Positions 1 through 7,086 of a DNA stretch of 11,224 nucleotides are shown piece by piece. The notes beneath the pieces are model-generated. The model had not been told where the DNA came from and did no database searches. It worked only from the letters and a program-made list of their open reading frames with translations. Source of the stretch: Elusimicrobiota bacterium (GTDB taxonomy: Bacteria; Elusimicrobiota; Elusimicrobia; UBA1565; JACRDR01); contig JACQPI010000067.1 of NCBI GenBank assembly GCA_016207585.1, positions 1 through 11,224 of the forward strand, given 5' to 3'. The first letter of the stretch is position 1. Every line of letters begins with the position of its first letter. Made by a program: the position numbers and the translations under genes.

Positions 1-720
1 GGCCACATGGGCGGCAAGGTGCTCGTGCCCACGCGCGAGTTCATCCAGAAGCTCCTGGCGGCGCGGCTGGCCTCCGACGTGCTTCGCGTGCCGACGCTGC
101 TCATCGCGCGCACCGACGCCAACTCGGCGGCCTTATTGACCTCCGATTGCGACGAGCGCGACCGGAAGTTCATCCTCTCCATGGACCGGACCGTCGAGGG
201 CTTCTTCCGGGTCCGCGACGGTCTGGAGCCGGCGATCGCGCGCGGGCTCGCCTTCGCCCCCTACGCCGACCTGTTGTGGTGCGAGACAGCCAAGCCCGAC
301 CTGGAGGAAGCCAAACGTTTCGCGGAAGGGATTCGGCGCGAGTTTCCGGAGAAGCTTCTCGCCTACAATTGTTCCCCGTCGTTCAATTGGAAGCGCAACC
401 TCGACGCCGGCACGATCGCCAAGTTCCAGGGGGAGCTGGGAAGGATGGGCTACAAGTTCCAGTTCGTGACGCTGGCCGGCTTCCACGCGCTCAACCATTC
501 GATGTTCGCGCTCGCCCAGGGCTACAGGGCTCAGGGGATGACCGCCTACACCCGGCTTCAGGAGGAGGAGTTCGCCAGCGAGCCCGCCGGCTACGGCGCG
601 ATCCGCCACCAGGAGTTCGTCGGCACGGGCTATTTCGACGCCGTCAACGAGGTCGTCTCCGGCGGGCTCTCCTCCACCCTGGCCCTAACGGGCTCCACGG
701 AAGAAAAGCAGTTTCACTGA
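1..720 (+). CDS. aceA: Isocitrate lyase, C-terminal part (5' end outside window)
   Basis: Isocitrate lyase cleaves isocitrate to glyoxylate and succinate, the first step of the cytoplasmic glyoxylate shunt that allows growth on acetate or fatty acids. The frame is open from base 1. Its first residues, GHMGGKVLVPT, are the segment directly after the family's catalytic KKCGH loop, so the catalytic Cys lies just outside the window. Also visible are ARTDAN, TSDCD, GLAFAPYADLLWCET, the active-site loop NCSPSFNW, KFQFVTLAGFH, and the C-terminal VGTGYFD...ALTGSTEEKQFH. These match E. coli AceA nearly block for block as I recall it. About 239 residues are present, just over half of the usual ~430. 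The ATG at 7 is internal, not the start. The TGA stop overlaps the end of the convergent RND gene by 7 bases, so any aceA terminator must lie inside that gene. Identification is close to certain. Confidence 0.97.
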   Translation, partial: GHMGGKVLVPTREFIQKLLAARLASDVLRVPTLLIARTDANSAALLTSDCDERDRKFILSMDRTVEGFFRVRDGLEPAIARGLAFAPYADLLWCETAKPDLEEAKRFAEGIRREFPEKLLAYNCSPSFNWKRNLDAGTIAKFQGELGRMGYKFQFVTLAGFHALNHSMFALAQGYRAQGMTAYTRLQEEEFASEPAGYGAIRHQEFVGTGYFDAVNEVVSGGLSSTLALTGSTEEKQFH

Positions 721-3700
721 GCGAGCCCGCCGAACCGAAACAAGCGCCTCAACCGGGTCCCCGCGTCGTCGATGATCACGTAGGCGGCTGGGATGATGAA
801 CAGCGTCATCGGCATTGCGAAGGTGAGGCCCCACGCCAGCGCCATCGCCATCGGCGCGACGAACGGCTCGTGCCCGCCGAAACCGTAGGCGGTCGGGAAC
901 AATCCCAGGAGGGTCGTGATCGAGCTCGCCCAGATCGGGCGCAAGCGGTCCACCGAGGCTTCGAGCGCAGCCTCGGCTGCCCCCATCCCAAGGGAGCGTT
1001 TCTCGTTGATGAAGTTGACCAGGACGATCGCGTTATTGACGACCACTCCCGTCATCGCCACGACGCCCAGGAGCGCCATGAAGGAGGCCGGCATCCCGTG
1101 CAGGAGCAGGGCGTAGGTGACGCCGATGAGCCCGATGGGGATCGTCAAGAGTATGAGGAAAGGCTGCACATAGGAGCCGAACAGCGTCGCGAGGATTACG
1201 AAATCGAGCAGGAGCGCCGTCCCGAAGGCGCGAAACAGCGAGCGCAAGGATTTGTTCGTCTCCTCCTCCTCGCCTCCATAGATGAGCTCATAACCCGGAT
1301 GGCGCTTGGGGAGGTCCTGGAACCGCTTTTGGATCCGGTTATTGACCTCTCGGGAGGTATTCTTGGAGAGGTCGACGTTGGAGGTCACCGAGACGGCCGG
1401 GTGGAAGTTGTAGCGCTGCAGGACGGGCGGACCCTGGCTTTCCAGGACCCGCGAGACGCTCCCCAAGTGCACCGGCCGGCCCTGCAAATTGAGCACCTCG
1501 AGCGCGAGCAGGTCCGCGGGGTTGGAGCGTTGCTGCGGCAGGAGCTTGAGGCGGATGTCCACCTCCTCGTCGGGACGCTGGATCTTGGAAACCTCGACGC
1601 CGTCGACCGCGTAGAAGAGGTCGAGGGAGACGCGCTCGGCGTCGAGCCCCGCGAAGGCCGCCTCGCGGGCATCGAGGGTGAAGAGCCATTGCTTCTTGCC
1701 GGCCTCCAGGGAATCGCGGACATCGTAGATGCCCGGAATCTTGGCCAGCTCGGCCTTGATCTCATCGGCGATGGCGCGGTTTACCCCGGGTTCCGGCCCC
1801 CGCGTCCGCACGAAGACCGCCTGGCCCACGGGAGGTCCGGGCCGCATCTCCTCCACCGAGACTTTCATGGCTCCCGGAGGCAGGCCGATCTTCCGGCGAA
1901 GGTCCTCGACGATCGTTTTCGTCTTGCGCGGCCGGGTATCTTCCGGGGAGAGGAACACCCGGGCCTGCGCGTACTGCGTGCCGGTGCGCGCGGTGTCCTC
2001 CCAGCCCTTCATTCCCACCCGCGACGTGACCGCGTCGAGTTCGGAGCGCGGCAGGGAGAGGACCGCCTCCTCGATCTTCTGCAGGGCGCTTGCCGTGGTA
2101 TTGAGGTTCGTCCCGGGCGGCATTTCGAGTTGGATGAAGAACTGGTCGATGAGCCCCGGTGGAAACAGGACGAACTTGATGCGCCAGGCCGCCAACAGGA
2201 CCGTCCCCGCCAGGAAGGCCGCCAGCAGCCCCGCGAACTTGAGGCGGTGCTGCAGCACCCAGCCGGCCGCGCGCCTGTATTTTCCCACCGCGGCGGCGTA
2301 CCAGCGCGACTCGCGCATCTCCTCGACGGGCCGGCCGTAGCGCATGAGGTCGAGCACATGGGAGGGGAGGATGAAGAAGGCTTCGAAGACGCTGGCCACG
2401 AAGCACATGCAGACGATGAGCGGGATCATCATGAGGAACTTGCCCATGATGCCGCTCATGAGAGCGAAAGGAAGGAAGGCGCAGCAGCTCACCATCACCG
2501 AGCCGATGACGGGCAGGAGCACCTCGCGCGTCCCGTCGATGGCGGCCCTTAGGGCGGGTTTCCCCTGTTCGAGGTGGCGGTAGATATTTTCCGCCACGAC
2601 CACCGAATCGTCGTCGAGCATGCCCAGGACGATGATGAAGGCCAAAAGCGACATGAGGTTGATAGTGAATCCCAGCGGCACCGCCACGAGCATCGCGGCC
2701 GCGAAGGAGATCGGCACTCCCCAGGCCGCCACGACCGCCAGCCGCCAATCGAGGAAGATGAAGAGCGCCGCCAGGATGAGCGCGCCCCCCTGGACGAGGT
2801 TGCTCGTCATCACCCGCAGCCGGCGCTTAATGAAGAAGGACAGGTCGTCCGAGAGGATGAGCTCGATTTTCTTGTCGGCCGCCCGTGTCGTCTGCTCGCG
2901 CTGGATTTTCTTGACCGCGTCGGCCAGGCGGATGGCATCGCCGGTCTTGTGCTTGCTCACCTGGAGGTCGATCGCCGGCTTGCCGCCCGCGCGGACGTGG
3001 ATCCTCTGGTCCGCGAAGCCCTCCCGCACCTGCGCCAGGTCGCGCAGGCGCACCACCGTGCGCTCGTCGTTGCTGCGCACCGCGATGTCGCCCAACTCGT
3101 GCGCGGTCGAGATGCCGCTGCGCACGCGGACCCAGTGCTCGAGGGGCCCTGCCTGCACGGCCCCCGCGGAGCGGTCGACGTTGTTGCGGCGGATGGCGGC
3201 GGCCACCTCGGCCATCGTGAGGCGGTTTTGGTCGAGCCGGGTCCGGTCCACCTCGACGATCACCTCGCGCTTGCGGTCGCCGTCCAGCTTGACCCGCGAG
3301 ACGCCCGGTACCGCCTCGATGAGGTCTTTCATTTCCTCGGCGAAGCGGTCGCGCTCGTCGTCGGTGCCGCCCGCGACCGAAAGGGTCAGCAGGGGGCGGT
3401 GGGTCGCGGCGGTCAGCTCCTCCACGACGGGCCGACGGGATACCTCGGGCAGGTCCTCGACGCGCGCGACAGCCTGATGGATGTCCGTGACGGTCCGGTC
3501 TTTCTCGCGCTCGCTCAGGTTCTCGTCCAGGCGGGTCACGAGGAGCGATTGGTTCTCGATCGAGTAGGACTCCACGCGGTCTATGCCGGAGACGCCCTTG
3601 AGCTCCTCCTCGATGGGGCGCGTCACGAGCGTTTCGACCTCCTCGGGCGAGCCGCCCGGGTAGGCGGTCGTGATCGTCACGATGTCAAACTTGATGTCTG

Positions 3701-3806
3701 GGAAGGCCTCGCGGCGGACCGTCCACGCCTGCCAACCGCCCACGAGGACGATGAACAGGGTGATGAGGTTTCCGATGACCCGCCGCCGCAGGAAGAATTC
3801 GATCAT
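714..3806 (-). CDS. RND-family efflux transporter permease (AcrB-like)
   Basis: An inner-membrane proton-driven RND pump of 1030 aa, the normal family length. The layout is standard: TM1 at ~10-30 (IGNLITLFIVLVGGW), a first periplasmic loop with YPGGSPEEVE, a TM2-TM6 block at ~335-480, a second TM block beginning at ~522, a second large periplasmic loop at ~545-855, and TM8-TM12 at ~860-1010. The TM4 proton-relay Asp pair is present as D399/D400 in GMLDDDSVVVAENI, with an extra Asp at 398. The TM10 Lys of AcrB (K940) is replaced by Asn in TGVVVNNAIVLVNF (N924/N925). The substrate is unknown. HAE-like drug or organic-compound export is more likely than metal export, but that is inference. It starts with ATG inside the tolC-like stop (ATGA overlap), with GGAGG at 3821-3817. 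It is the last gene of the tetR-tolC-RND operon, and no periplasmic adaptor gene accompanies it. Its stop overlaps aceA. Confidence 0.95.
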   Translation of the reverse strand: MIEFFLRRRVIGNLITLFIVLVGGWQAWTVRREAFPDIKFDIVTITTAYPGGSPEEVETLVTRPIEEELKGVSGIDRVESYSIENQSLLVTRLDENLSEREKDRTVTDIHQAVARVEDLPEVSRRPVVEELTAATHRPLLTLSVAGGTDDERDRFAEEMKDLIEAVPGVSRVKLDGDRKREVIVEVDRTRLDQNRLTMAEVAAAIRRNNVDRSAGAVQAGPLEHWVRVRSGISTAHELGDIAVRSNDERTVVRLRDLAQVREGFADQRIHVRAGGKPAIDLQVSKHKTGDAIRLADAVKKIQREQTTRAADKKIELILSDDLSFFIKRRLRVMTSNLVQGGALILAALFIFLDWRLAVVAAWGVPISFAAAMLVAVPLGFTINLMSLLAFIIVLGMLDDDSVVVAENIYRHLEQGKPALRAAIDGTREVLLPVIGSVMVSCCAFLPFALMSGIMGKFLMMIPLIVCMCFVASVFEAFFILPSHVLDLMRYGRPVEEMRESRWYAAAVGKYRRAAGWVLQHRLKFAGLLAAFLAGTVLLAAWRIKFVLFPPGLIDQFFIQLEMPPGTNLNTTASALQKIEEAVLSLPRSELDAVTSRVGMKGWEDTARTGTQYAQARVFLSPEDTRPRKTKTIVEDLRRKIGLPPGAMKVSVEEMRPGPPVGQAVFVRTRGPEPGVNRAIADEIKAELAKIPGIYDVRDSLEAGKKQWLFTLDAREAAFAGLDAERVSLDLFYAVDGVEVSKIQRPDEEVDIRLKLLPQQRSNPADLLALEVLNLQGRPVHLGSVSRVLESQGPPVLQRYNFHPAVSVTSNVDLSKNTSREVNNRIQKRFQDLPKRHPGYELIYGGEEEETNKSLRSLFRAFGTALLLDFVILATLFGSYVQPFLILLTIPIGLIGVTYALLLHGMPASFMALLGVVAMTGVVVNNAIVLVNFINEKRSLGMGAAEAALEASVDRLRPIWASSITTLLGLFPTAYGFGGHEPFVAPMAMALAWGLTFAMPMTLFIIPAAYVIIDDAGTRLRRLFRFGGLAQ

Positions 3807-5260
3807 GGGAAGACCGCCTCCATCCGGTCGCCCTGGGCCCGGGCGAGGTCCAATCGCGCCAGCGCCTCGTCCGTCTGCGCCCGGAGGAGCTCCGTCTGCG
3901 CGCGCCGGATGTCCTGTTGGAAGCGCAAGAGCAAGTCCGTGCTGGAGCGTCCCCGGCGGAAATTCGCCTCTTCGGCCTCGAATTTGCGCCGCTCCAATTC
4001 GACGAGCCGTTTCGCCGATGTGGTCCGCCGCCGCGCGAGCTGGAGCGTTTCCTTGGCATTGCGGATATCCTGGGCGGCCTGGGCGGCCGTTTCCCTTTCG
4101 TCGGCCCGGGCCCGCTCAAGCTGAAGGGCCGCCTGGCGCCTCACGAGGCGCTCCTTGCGGAACGTCAGAGGGACGGCGACCGCGAGGCCCGCCGTCCGGA
4201 CGGGATGATTGAAGGTCCCCATGTCGCGCCAGGCGGCGTCATAGACGCTTCCCAATCCGACCGCGCTGTAGGACAGGCTCAGCCGCAGGTCGGGGAGGGT
4301 GTCGAGCCTTTCGACCCGCAGATTCCATTCGAGCGCTTCCCGCCTGGCGCGCGCGGCCTCCACGTCGGCGCGGCGCGCGAGCGCCTCCGACTCGGCGACC
4401 TGCCCGGGTTCGGGAAGCTCCTCCGGGAATTGGGTCCGCAAATCCGCGGGCGGGGAGCCGTCTCGCAGGAGGACGGCCCATAGGGCGTTGGCGCCGCGCT
4501 CGAGCTGGGAGCGGGCCAACAGCAGCTCCGTCTGTTGTATTTCCAGCGAGGAGCGGGCCTGGAGAAGGTCGGATTCCTCCACCAGGCCGTAGCGCTTCTT
4601 GTCCTCGTATTTGGCGACCAGAGCCTTGGCGTCGCGCGCTCCGCCTTCCTTTATAGAGACCAATTCCGTGGCGAAATAGTATTCGAGATAGGCCGCGCAC
4701 GCCTTGATGACCGTGCTCTCTCGCGCCAGCCGCAGCCGGGCCCGCGCCTGTTGGACGGAGCTCCCGGCGCGCCGCCTGCGCGCGACGTCGGGGCGCCCCC
4801 AAAAGTACCGCAAGAGCGGCTGGTTGATCTCGATGCTCAACCTCGAATCGACGCTCGGGTCGAAGGCGCGAAAAAGAGCCGGATTGCGCAACTTCTCGTT
4901 GGCGAAGCGCAGCCGCGCCTCGGTGCCGAGCAGGGTGTTTTGCATGAAGCCGGCGTCCCAGCGCTGGGAGTCGGAATAGGGGCCTTGGAACGCGGGGAGG
5001 GCGCGCGGAGCGCGGTCGTCGGTGATCGCGTACGAGGACAAAAACTGCGGGTCGAGGTTCGAGAGAATGAGAGGCTCCTCGAGAGAAGCGAGATCGAGTT
5101 CCCGCGCGGACGCCTCCACCTCGGCGGAACGATCAAGAGCCTCGCGTACCGCCCCGGCGAGGGTCAGCGCGGGGCTCGAACTCTGAACGCCGGCGGGGAC
5201 CTGCGCCAGGGCCGGGAGCCAAAGCGAAAAGCACAGGATCGCGCGGAGAAGAGCGGTCAT
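3803..5260 (-). CDS. TolC-family outer-membrane efflux protein
   Basis: The outer-membrane channel component of a tripartite efflux or secretion system, 485 aa and typical for TolC/OprM-type proteins. Residues 1-19 form a signal peptide (MTALLRA, hydrophobic core ILCFSLWLPALA, likely cleavage before Q20). There is no lipobox Cys at that cleavage site, so a lipoprotein is unlikely. The mature part has the repeated helical outer-membrane-efflux layout: LTLAGAVREALDRSAEVEAS near the start, long Arg/Glu/Leu-rich helices, the beta-strand-like RLSIEINQPLLRYFWG, and in the second half LRLSLSYSAVGLG and GLAVAVPLTFRKERLVRRQAALQLERARADE. The frame stays open upstream to 5485. I chose ATG at 5260 because it begins the signal peptide, has GAGG at 5269-5266, and overlaps the tetR stop as ATGA. 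Its own stop overlaps the RND start in the same way, so translation of the three genes is probably coupled. The family call is firm; the substrate is not known. Confidence 0.93.
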   Translation of the reverse strand: MTALLRAILCFSLWLPALAQVPAGVQSSSPALTLAGAVREALDRSAEVEASARELDLASLEEPLILSNLDPQFLSSYAITDDRAPRALPAFQGPYSDSQRWDAGFMQNTLLGTEARLRFANEKLRNPALFRAFDPSVDSRLSIEINQPLLRYFWGRPDVARRRRAGSSVQQARARLRLARESTVIKACAAYLEYYFATELVSIKEGGARDAKALVAKYEDKKRYGLVEESDLLQARSSLEIQQTELLLARSQLERGANALWAVLLRDGSPPADLRTQFPEELPEPGQVAESEALARRADVEAARARREALEWNLRVERLDTLPDLRLSLSYSAVGLGSVYDAAWRDMGTFNHPVRTAGLAVAVPLTFRKERLVRRQAALQLERARADERETAAQAAQDIRNAKETLQLARRRTTSAKRLVELERRKFEAEEANFRRGRSSTDLLLRFQQDIRRAQTELLRAQTDEALARLDLARAQGDRMEAVFP

Positions 5261-5895
5261 TTTCGCCTCGTCTCGAGGGCCCGAATGGCCAGGCGGGCCC
5301 TCTGGCGCAAGGCCGAGTCGGAAAGCAGAGCCGCCTTGAAAGCGCCGGGGCCCAGCCCCATGGGCCGGCGGGCGCCCGATTTGTCGACGAGACCCGCCAC
5401 GAGGCTGGGGATGCCCATCGTGCTCAGCAGAAACGAGATCGTCTGGGGAAGCGACGCGCGCAGCAAGAGTCGCCGCCGCCAACACTCCTCCACCAGGGCT
5501 CGCACGATCGCCAGGTGCCGGGGGAGGTTGCGCGCCGCGAAGGCGATGGTGGGCTTGTGACCATCCATCGCCTCGCGCAGGAGGACGAAAAGAAGTGGCC
5601 GGCGATCGCGCGCGAAACGCCCTACGGTGAACAGCGCGCGTTCGAGTTTTTCGAGTGGGGAGCCCGGCCCGGAGGTGTCGAGGGTCAGCCGGGAGAAGAA
5701 CTCCTCGTAGGTCTCCTGCAAAACCCGGTCCAGGAAGGCTTCCTTCGTTCCGAAGTGGTAGTGGAACATCCCCAGGTTCACTCCGGCGCGGCGCGCCACA
5801 TTGCGGATGTTGAGGCCGGACGGCCCCGTCTCGGCGAGCATCGCGCGGCCCGCGGCGAGGAGCTTGCGGTCGACGTTATGGGAAGGCCTGGACAT
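5257..5895 (-). CDS. TetR/AcrR-family transcriptional repressor
   Basis: A DNA-binding regulator of 212 aa, the usual TetR length. The N-terminal helix-turn-helix is at ~28-52: LNIRNVARRAGVNLGMFHYHFGTKEAFLDRVL, with the family's GxFHYHFxTKExL signature. The C-terminal half is the variable ligand-binding and dimerisation domain, so the inducer cannot be predicted. It is the first gene of the tetR-tolC-RND operon and overlaps tolC by 4 bases, which points to an autoregulated local repressor of the pump. Two in-frame ATGs exist, at 5913 and 5895. I prefer 5895 (MSRPSHN) because the upstream ATG lies inside the promoter spacer and operator palindrome, before the predicted transcription start. There is no Shine-Dalgarno before 5895, and the predicted mRNA leader is only about 3 nt, so the message may be nearly leaderless. 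Confidence 0.93.
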   Translation of the reverse strand: MSRPSHNVDRKLLAAGRAMLAETGPSGLNIRNVARRAGVNLGMFHYHFGTKEAFLDRVLQETYEEFFSRLTLDTSGPGSPLEKLERALFTVGRFARDRRPLLFVLLREAMDGHKPTIAFAARNLPRHLAIVRALVEECWRRRLLLRASLPQTISFLLSTMGIPSLVAGLVDKSGARRPMGLGPGAFKAALLSDSALRQRARLAIRALETRRK

Positions 5896-5901
5896 GTCGG
5901 A

Positions 5902-5925
5902 ATTATTATACATCCGTATAATAAT
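5902..5925. promoter_or_regulatory. Probable TetR operator (10-bp-arm palindrome)
   Basis: A perfect inverted repeat with arms ATTATTATAC (5902-5911) and GTATAATAAT (5916-5925) around the 4-bp centre ATCC. It is 24 bp long and very AT-rich in a GC-rich region. It begins 7 bp upstream of the tetR start codon and overlaps the operon promoter. TetR-family dimers typically bind palindromes of this size at their own promoters, so this is the likely autorepression site. Assigning the neighbouring TetR as its ligand is inference. Confidence 0.82.
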
Positions 5926-5933
5926 AGGGTCAA
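5905..5933 (-). promoter_or_regulatory. Promoter of the tetR-tolC-RND operon
   Basis: Read on the minus strand, TTGACC (5933-5928) and a perfect TATAAT (5910-5905) are separated by exactly 17 bp, an excellent sigma70-type promoter. The expected transcription start is near G5898, three bases before the tetR ATG at 5895. The operator palindrome covers part of the spacer and all of the -10, so a bound repressor would block RNA polymerase. The promoter is read directly from sequence; the start site is inferred from standard spacing. Confidence 0.8.
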
Positions 5934-6001
5934 GATGCTTGGATCGATCGCATCCCCGTTATTTGGGCCGGGCGGATGATCTTGTGTCGTCGGGCCTGGA
6001 A

Positions 6002-6017
6002 CTATGGCCGGCCATAG
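6002..6017. promoter_or_regulatory. Perfect 16-bp palindrome upstream of the reductase gene
   Basis: CTATGGCC followed directly by GGCCATAG is a perfect palindrome with no spacer, in the 200-bp region between the divergent tetR and reductase genes. It is unlike the AT-rich TetR operator, so it would belong to a different regulator, or it may be coincidental. It ends 33 bp before the putative -10 of the reductase promoter. Confidence 0.4.
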
Positions 6018-6047
6018 CCGATATGCGGGTTAGAGGATATTCAAAAT

Positions 6048-6056
6048 TGGTATCAT
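6048..6056 (+). promoter_or_regulatory. Possible extended -10 promoter of the reductase gene
   Basis: TGG followed by TATCAT (6051-6056) matches the TGn extended -10 pattern and lies 39 bases before the GTG start at 6096. No good -35 is seen at 17-bp spacing (6028-6033 is GGTTAG), so this is a weak call made on the -10 alone. Confidence 0.35.
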
Positions 6057-6095
6057 TCAGGCCGATAGATTCGAATTCTCCTTGGTGAGGATATC

Positions 6096-7025
6096 GTGAA
6101 GGCGGTCCGCATCCATCGCTACGGCGGCCCCGAGACCTTGGTTCTTGAGGACGTCCCAAAACCCGAGCCCGGTCCGGGAGATCTCCTGGTCCGCGTGTAT
6201 GCCGCCGCGGTCAATCCCGTAGACTGGAAGATACGCGAGGGACATCTTAAAATGCTCCTTCGGCATAAGCTGCCGTTAACCCTCGGGTGGGATTTTTCAG
6301 GCGTGGTGGAGCGCGTCGGCTCGGCGGTCGGCGCCTTCAAGCCCGGCGACGAGGTGTACGGCCGTCCCGACATCTCTCGCGACGGGACCTATGCCGAATA
6401 TATCGTAGTGAGCGCCGACGAGGCCGCTCTTAAGCCTAGGACGGTGGATCACATCCACGCCGCGGCGGTGCCCCTGGCGGGTTACACGGCCTGGCAGGCG
6501 CTCTTTGACATAGCCGGCCTCGGCGCGGGACAACGTGTCCTTGTCCATGCCGCCGGCGGCGGGGTGGGCCATTTCGCCGTGCAGCTCGCTAAATGGAAAG
6601 GCGCTCACGTCATCGGAACCGCCTCCGGCGGAAACCTGGAGTTCGCGCGCTCGCTCGGGGCCGATCAGGTGGTGGACTACACGCGGGAGCGTTTCGAGGA
6701 GACGGTGGAACCCGTGGACGTGGTGCTCGACACCATGGCCGGCGATGTGCAGCGCCGTTCCTGGCGCGTCCTAAAGCGGGGAGGCACGCTCGTTTCGATT
6801 CTTGATCCCCTGGCGCGATTCAAGGGGCTGCTGCGCTGCAAGCGCGGCCGGTTTCTATTCATAAGACCCAATGCCCGGCGACTCGCCCAAATGGCGGACC
6901 TCATTGACCAAGGAGGCTTGAGGTCGATCGTGGAGACCATCCTGCCCCTTTCCGAGGCCCGCCAAGCCCACGCGCTCAGCCAGGGCGGCCACGTCCGGGG
7001 AAAAATTGTCTTTCGGGTCCGATAG
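6096..7025 (+). CDS. Zinc-independent medium-chain reductase (quinone oxidoreductase-like)
   Basis: An NAD(P)H-dependent oxidoreductase of the MDR superfamily, 309 aa, cytoplasmic. The N-terminal GroES-like catalytic domain (~1-120) starts MKAVRIHRYGGPETLVLEDV and contains AAAVNPVDWKIREG and GWDFSGVVERVGSAV. The Rossmann domain follows, with the nucleotide-binding glycine motif HAAGGGVGHFAVQLAK at 151-166 and GTASGGNLEFARSLGADQVVDY. It has neither the Cys cluster for structural zinc nor the alcohol-dehydrogenase catalytic-zinc ligands, which fits the QOR/enone-reductase branch. That branch reduces quinones or alpha,beta-unsaturated carbonyls; the exact substrate cannot be told. The start is GTG at 6096, preceded by GGTGAGG (6084-6090) with 5-nt spacing. 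It is divergent from the tetR efflux operon, and a shared role in detoxification is possible but unproven. Confidence 0.92.
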   Translation: MKAVRIHRYGGPETLVLEDVPKPEPGPGDLLVRVYAAAVNPVDWKIREGHLKMLLRHKLPLTLGWDFSGVVERVGSAVGAFKPGDEVYGRPDISRDGTYAEYIVVSADEAALKPRTVDHIHAAAVPLAGYTAWQALFDIAGLGAGQRVLVHAAGGGVGHFAVQLAKWKGAHVIGTASGGNLEFARSLGADQVVDYTRERFEETVEPVDVVLDTMAGDVQRRSWRVLKRGGTLVSILDPLARFKGLLRCKRGRFLFIRPNARRLAQMADLIDQGGLRSIVETILPLSEARQAHALSQGGHVRGKIVFRVR

Positions 7026-7086
7026 AGGCTTGGGACATTTCGGCAATACGCCGATGCCGGGTGCGCGTGAACGGTTTAATCCGATT

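Noticed and set aside
147..2552. 801-codon plus-strand open frame across aceA and the RND gene
   Set aside because: It is an antisense shadow produced by GC-rich codon bias. The product is a low-complexity Arg/Gly/Glu-rich string with no domain, while both genes beneath it are unmistakable.
2574..4124. 516-codon plus-strand open frame opposite the RND and tolC-like genes
   Set aside because: Again a compositional shadow: His/Arg/Asp-rich, without recognisable motifs, and fully antisense to conserved genes.
5261..5485. 75-residue N-terminal extension of the tolC-like protein
   Set aside because: It lies antiphase inside tetR and would bury the signal peptide. The ATG at 5260 with GAGG upstream fits better.
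5917..5922. Plus-strand TATAAT in the operator as a promoter for the reductase
   Set aside because: It is simply the mirror of the minus-strand -10 created by the palindrome. No -35 is seen at the right distance, and the gene starts 170 bases away.
5934..5954. GATGC...GCATC inverted repeat next to the tetR promoter
   Set aside because: Five-base arms around an 11-base loop are expected by chance, and the site adds nothing to the clear palindrome at 5902-5925.
7040..7054. TCGGC-AATAC-GCCGA hairpin between the reductase and rluE as a bidirectional terminator
   Set aside because: The stem has only 5 bp and no T-tract follows on either strand, so it was not called a terminator.
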